Source: Bacteroidota bacterium (GTDB taxonomy: Bacteria; Bacteroidota; Bacteroidia; Chitinophagales; Chitinophagaceae). From it: DNA of 64,000 bases. The translations under genes were made by a program, and so were the position numbers. Location of the stretch: positions 62,001 to 126,000 of the forward strand of contig JAFDXN010000033.1 in the NCBI GenBank assembly GCA_018267915.1. Reading direction: 5' to 3'. Below, in pieces: positions 60,865 to 64,000 of the stretch (the first letter of the stretch is position 1; each line of letters starts with the position of its first letter). The notes beneath the pieces are model-generated. The model was not told the origin of the DNA. It worked only from the letters and a program-made list of their open reading frames with translations, and did no database searches.

Positions 60865-62277
60865 ATGCACCGAGCGTACCGCAATTTGTATCTATCGATC
60901 TCCTGCCTGTTATCCCTTATTTTAAACTGTATATTCCCTGGTGCTATTGCTGCGCAGCAGGTGGACACAGTTGTGGTGGCAGCAAATGCACACTATAAAC
61001 GGCCTTTTATAATAAAGCAGCTCTTCCTGGGGAGTAATTACCGAAAGGAATGGCGTACTCCTGTTAAAGTCCCCGTATTCAACCTGGGCAATACGCAGGG
61101 CGGCTTCACGGTGATAAAGGAGGGCGGTGGTAAGCAAACTAAAAGCCTGCAAATGCACGGTCGGGAAAAGGATTATGTGATCAGGACGATAAATAAGAAT
61201 GTGTATAAAGCTTTACCGCCGTCATTACGCAACACTCCCGTAAAGAATATTGTGCAGGACCTCGTCTCGGCGTCTTACCCCTACGCTCCGCTGGTCGTTT
61301 CAGAGCTGGCTCGGGCGCTCGGCATCGTCGCCCCCTACTCTAACCTCTACTACGTGCAGGCAAGTGCAGGCATCGGCGAATACCAGGATGATTTCACTAA
61401 CCAGATGGTGTTCCTCGAAGAGTCGCACCCATTACCACAGGGCATGAAACCCGAGAGTACGGAAGATGTATTTAAAGATCTAAAAAAGGACGATCGAGGC
61501 ATTGTCTTGCAGAAGCATTATTTGCGGGTTCGGTTGCTTGATATGCTCGTGGCCGACTGGGATAGGCACGAAGACCAGTGGAAATGGGGCAAATACGATT
61601 CCGCCGGGCGCACTTACTACTATATTATTCCTTTCGACCGGGACCAGGCATTTTTTAAATCGAACGGCCTCGTGGTGAAAGCCGGGTCTATGTTTGTTCC
61701 TTATGTGAAAGGTTTCCGTGCCAAACTGGGCTTTTTAACCGACCTCACAAGGTTATCACGGTATATAGACCGAATGTTTCTCAATGAGTTAGAAGAGCAG
61801 GACTGGCGTGAGGCCCTGCAGGAAGTACATGACAAACTTAGCGACTCGGTTATTGATGCTGCGTGTCTGCGGTTACCGCCGGAGATATATGCTATACGTG
61901 GCCGCAAGATCGCAAGCATACTCAAGCGTCGCAGGGACGCGCTTACAGATCAGGGATTAGAATATTATCGCTACCTGGCGCAAAATATCTATCTCACTGG
62001 TAGTGAAGCAAAAGAACATGTGACGATACAATGCACTGCTGATCACACTGATGTATCCATCTATAGCTGCAAAAATGCAGATCAGTGCCTCATCTTCCAT
62101 CGTCGTTTTTATCCACATAGCACCCGGCACATATACCTGGTAGGATATGATGATGACGACACCATTGATATAGCTGGAAAAGAAAACAAACCCAAAATAG
62201 TAAAGGTGCCCAAAGAAAAAGAAAAGGACTACAACATGCTGGCAATAGCCATGTGGCGACTAAAGCACAAGCATTAG
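60865..62277 (+). CDS. Exported kinase-like protein without barrel
   Basis: The 470-residue protein has a signal peptide (LSISCLLSLILNCIFPGAIAAQ) and only the domain that is fused to barrels in the genes at 48435 and 52186. Shared blocks are FLGSNYRKEWRTPVKVP (residues 54-70), GGGKQTKSL (87-95), LLDMLVADWDRHEDQW with Asp233, and IIPFDRDQAF with Asp258/Asp260. The pattern resembles the catalytic loop and metal site of CotH/FAM20/HipA-like kinases; I infer this from motifs only. It ends with a Lys-rich tail. The missing barrel is probably supplied by the gene at 62816, after one small gene, so the two may be a split version of the fused protein. Confidence 0.8.
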   Translation: MHRAYRNLYLSISCLLSLILNCIFPGAIAAQQVDTVVVAANAHYKRPFIIKQLFLGSNYRKEWRTPVKVPVFNLGNTQGGFTVIKEGGGKQTKSLQMHGREKDYVIRTINKNVYKALPPSLRNTPVKNIVQDLVSASYPYAPLVVSELARALGIVAPYSNLYYVQASAGIGEYQDDFTNQMVFLEESHPLPQGMKPESTEDVFKDLKKDDRGIVLQKHYLRVRLLDMLVADWDRHEDQWKWGKYDSAGRTYYYIIPFDRDQAFFKSNGLVVKAGSMFVPYVKGFRAKLGFLTDLTRLSRYIDRMFLNELEEQDWREALQEVHDKLSDSVIDAACLRLPPEIYAIRGRKIASILKRRRDALTDQGLEYYRYLAQNIYLTGSEAKEHVTIQCTADHTDVSIYSCKNADQCLIFHRRFYPHSTRHIYLVGYDDDDTIDIAGKENKPKIVKVPKEKEKDYNMLAIAMWRLKHKH

Positions 62278-62343
62278 ACCATTGGCGGGCTGTGGCATCG
62301 GCATAACTTTTATGTGTAATCAGGTAACCAAAATCATTGAACA

Positions 62344-62670
62344 ATGAGAAAAATATTGTTGATCGCTTTATCGCTCTGCCTCTGTGCGCCGACGCTCGTA
62401 AATGCGCAAACGATGAGGAAAGAGAAAATTAAAGAAGGTAAGCACGTTGTAAAAGAAAAGCCAATGGCACCCACCTACACAAGATCTGTGTCGCCGGGTA
62501 GCAACTACCTTTATGTCGAGGAAGATTGGACCTGGAGCCCATCAACCAACACCTGGACATGGAACGGCAACCGTTGGATAGCACCAACAGCGGTGAACAA
62601 GACGTGGGTTCCGGGCCACTGGGTTGACACAGGCAACGGCTGGACCTGGATAGACGGTTATTGGAAATGA
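62344..62670 (+). CDS. YXWGXW-type aromatic repeat protein
   Basis: The 108-residue protein has a signal peptide (ILLIALSLCLCAPTLVNAQ) and three or more copies of a Trp-rich repeat: WTWSPSTNTWTWNGNRW, WVPGHW, WTWIDGYWK. This is the YXWGXW/WXXGXW repeat family, small secreted proteins of unknown function seen in many Gram-negatives. A basic stretch (KEKIKEGKHVVKEKP) separates signal and repeats. It lies between the kinase-like gene and the barrel gene and has its own strong terminator 19 bases after the stop. Confidence 0.82.
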   Translation: MRKILLIALSLCLCAPTLVNAQTMRKEKIKEGKHVVKEKPMAPTYTRSVSPGSNYLYVEEDWTWSPSTNTWTWNGNRWIAPTAVNKTWVPGHWVDTGNGWTWIDGYWK

Positions 62671-62688
62671 TGATTAACATTCACTGCT

Positions 62689-62722
62689 AAATAAGCTACC
62701 TCCCAGGGTAGCTTATTTTTTT
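62689..62722 (+). terminator. Rho-independent terminator
   Basis: A 12-base-pair perfect stem (AAATAAGCTACC / GGTAGCTTATTT) with a 6-base loop and an adjoining T-tract. It ends the YXWGXW gene and probably separates it from the barrel gene at 62816. Confidence 0.9.
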
Positions 62723-62815
62723 GGCTACCGGTGTTAAAAAATCTTTAAAAGCAGTTATCAGAATAGCTGTAGTGGCAAAGTTTTTAATTTGCTAATGCGG
62801 ACCAAAGTGAAAGAC

Positions 62816-64000
62816 ATGAAGAGTGTTACCCGGATATTAGGTTTGTCAGTGGCAGTAGCGTTGGCAAGTCCTTCAGGCATTAAGGCGCAGGTAGCCTTTC
62901 CGCAAAACGATTCAGTAAGCAGCGTTACGGCAGTTGATAGTAGCGTAAATGAAAATACAGCCAGCGAATTAACGAATAACACCGAAATAAGCAAAAAGCG
63001 CATCAGGCCGATGGTTTACTACAGTAATCCAGACCGCATATTCGCTGGTGTAAAGTTCACGCTGGCACAGGGCACCTTTGGCTACAGACCTACGGGTTAC
63101 GAGCAATCACTTCAATTGCGATATTCCATCTCTCAAAATGCATTTAGTATATTATACGACGGCAACTTTTATAGAATGTTCGGCGACTGGAATGCTGCCG
63201 TAAATGCCTATTACGATTGGGTGGTGTGGACCAACTATTTCGGGCTGGGCAACGATACAAAAATCATCCGGCCTTTAACAGATTATCGCATCAGCACAGG
63301 CGAATATGCCCTTAACCTCGGCATTAACCGGCTCATCAATCGTTACCACTATGTTGAATTAACTGCGTATGGACAGGGCATCGAGGTGTTCAACAATTCC
63401 GGCTCCTTTGTGAGAGAAAACGCTATCGGCGACGGCCAATATTTTTCAGAACATCGCTTGTTCGTCGGGATTAAGGGTGGTTATACATACCAAAGGGTCG
63501 ATGATTATATATTACCTCAGCGGGGTGTCATGCTCTACGGCGGCCTGGGTTATACCTTCAACACTTATAATAGCACCCGGAGTTTCGCTAATTATTCAGG
63601 AATCGCGCAGGTTTATATACCCTTGCCTGCTAAGTTGAACTTATCCATTCGCGCCGGGGCATCAGGTATCATAGGCAGTCCCGAATTCTTCCAATACGTA
63701 TCCACCGGTGGACCGCTTACTATCAGGGGTTATCGCCGTGATAGGTTCTGGGGTGATCTCGCATTCTACAATTCAAACGAACTGCGCTACATTACCGACA
63801 TCAGGATCAAGAAATATACCGGCAAGATAGGCCCCGTGGTCTTCTTCGACGACGGCCGAGTATGGGCAAGAAATCAAAGCTCTACTACCCTCCACTATGG
63901 CTATGGCGGTGGCCTGTTCGTCTCCCCCATGCATCTTTTCACAGCCTATGCTACATATGGTGTGTCCCCGGAAGGTGGCCTGCTGCAGTTCAAGGTCACC
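62816..64000 (+). CDS. BamA-type outer-membrane barrel, 3' end outside window
   Basis: The frame starts at ATG 62816 with a signal peptide (ILGLSVAVALASPSGIKAQ); ATG 62795 is an upstream alternative. It is still open at the window end after 395 codons. The mature part is homologous to the barrel of the protein at 48435-51089: YYSNPDRIFAGVKF, LRYSISQNAFSILYDGNFY, YFGLGNDTK, IRGYRRDRFWGDLAFYNSNELRYI and FFDDGRVW. No kinase-like domain is present; the partner with only that domain is the gene at 60865. It probably inserts into the outer membrane and may expose or anchor that partner. The final visible residues (GGLLQFKVT) match the last strand of the family, so only a few residues are missing. 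Confidence 0.85.
   Translation, partial: MKSVTRILGLSVAVALASPSGIKAQVAFPQNDSVSSVTAVDSSVNENTASELTNNTEISKKRIRPMVYYSNPDRIFAGVKFTLAQGTFGYRPTGYEQSLQLRYSISQNAFSILYDGNFYRMFGDWNAAVNAYYDWVVWTNYFGLGNDTKIIRPLTDYRISTGEYALNLGINRLINRYHYVELTAYGQGIEVFNNSGSFVRENAIGDGQYFSEHRLFVGIKGGYTYQRVDDYILPQRGVMLYGGLGYTFNTYNSTRSFANYSGIAQVYIPLPAKLNLSIRAGASGIIGSPEFFQYVSTGGPLTIRGYRRDRFWGDLAFYNSNELRYITDIRIKKYTGKIGPVVFFDDGRVWARNQSSTTLHYGYGGGLFVSPMHLFTAYATYGVSPEGGLLQFKVT

Noticed and set aside
1..64000. IS elements, prophage, CRISPR arrays, integrases, rRNA and tRNA genes
   Set aside because: No transposase, integrase, capsid or repeat-spacer pattern was seen; the lone GH24 lysozyme and arr gene are not enough to infer a mobile element.

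Overview
The window reads as chromosomal DNA of a Bacteroidota bacterium, most likely of the Chitinophagaceae/Sphingobacteriia type. The support is in the gene families: DUF3570/DUF4266, a PorT-like barrel, BamA-like surface proteins, a 7TMR-DISM histidine kinase, signal peptides ending in A-Q, and weak Shine-Dalgarno sequences. No IS element, prophage, CRISPR array, rRNA or tRNA was recognised.

Layout. 1-743 is the 3' end of a TraB/GumN protein. 749-7433 (minus) is a tight five-gene operon: a ThiF-nitroreductase fusion, an acyltransferase-like protein, a 7TM sensor kinase, a receiver-kinase hybrid and a lone receiver; another receiver gene lies beside it at 7572. 8038-13505 (minus) holds a DUF922 protein, a glycosyltransferase, an unrecognised 944-residue exported protein and a GH24 lysozyme. 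13831-18884 (plus) holds a propeller-amidohydrolase, a UBP-type zinc finger, a DUF5996 protein and an FMN reductase. 18892-21182 has cytochrome oxidase subunit I and a divergent cytochrome c lipoprotein.

22534-43037 is a trehalose/alpha-glucan island. glgX-treZ-treY/malQ run on plus and converge on a minus-strand operon glgE-treS/mak-glgB. otsAB and mscS diverge from glgE, and a GH15-like gene follows. Three routes to or from trehalose (OtsAB, TreYZ, TreS) sit beside the GlgE route of glucan synthesis, so the cell can shuttle carbon between an osmolyte and a storage polymer.

43184-47960 carries a rifampin ADP-ribosyltransferase with an extra N-terminal domain, a thioredoxin-ApbE-DUF4266-DUF3570 operon and a PorT-like barrel. 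48435-64000 is the most unusual part. It has several relatives of one exported domain with motifs resembling atypical (CotH/FAM20/HipA-like) kinases. The domain is fused to a BamA-like barrel (48435-51089), to a metallophosphoesterase plus barrel (52186-55830), or split over two genes (60865-62277 and 62816-end). The metallophosphoesterase version is in an operon with an SdiA-regulated-like lipoprotein, an HD/PycTM membrane protein, polyphosphate kinase and a membrane nucleotide cyclase, which suggests an envelope-linked nucleotide or polyphosphate signalling unit. The kinase assignment and the system-level roles are inferences.
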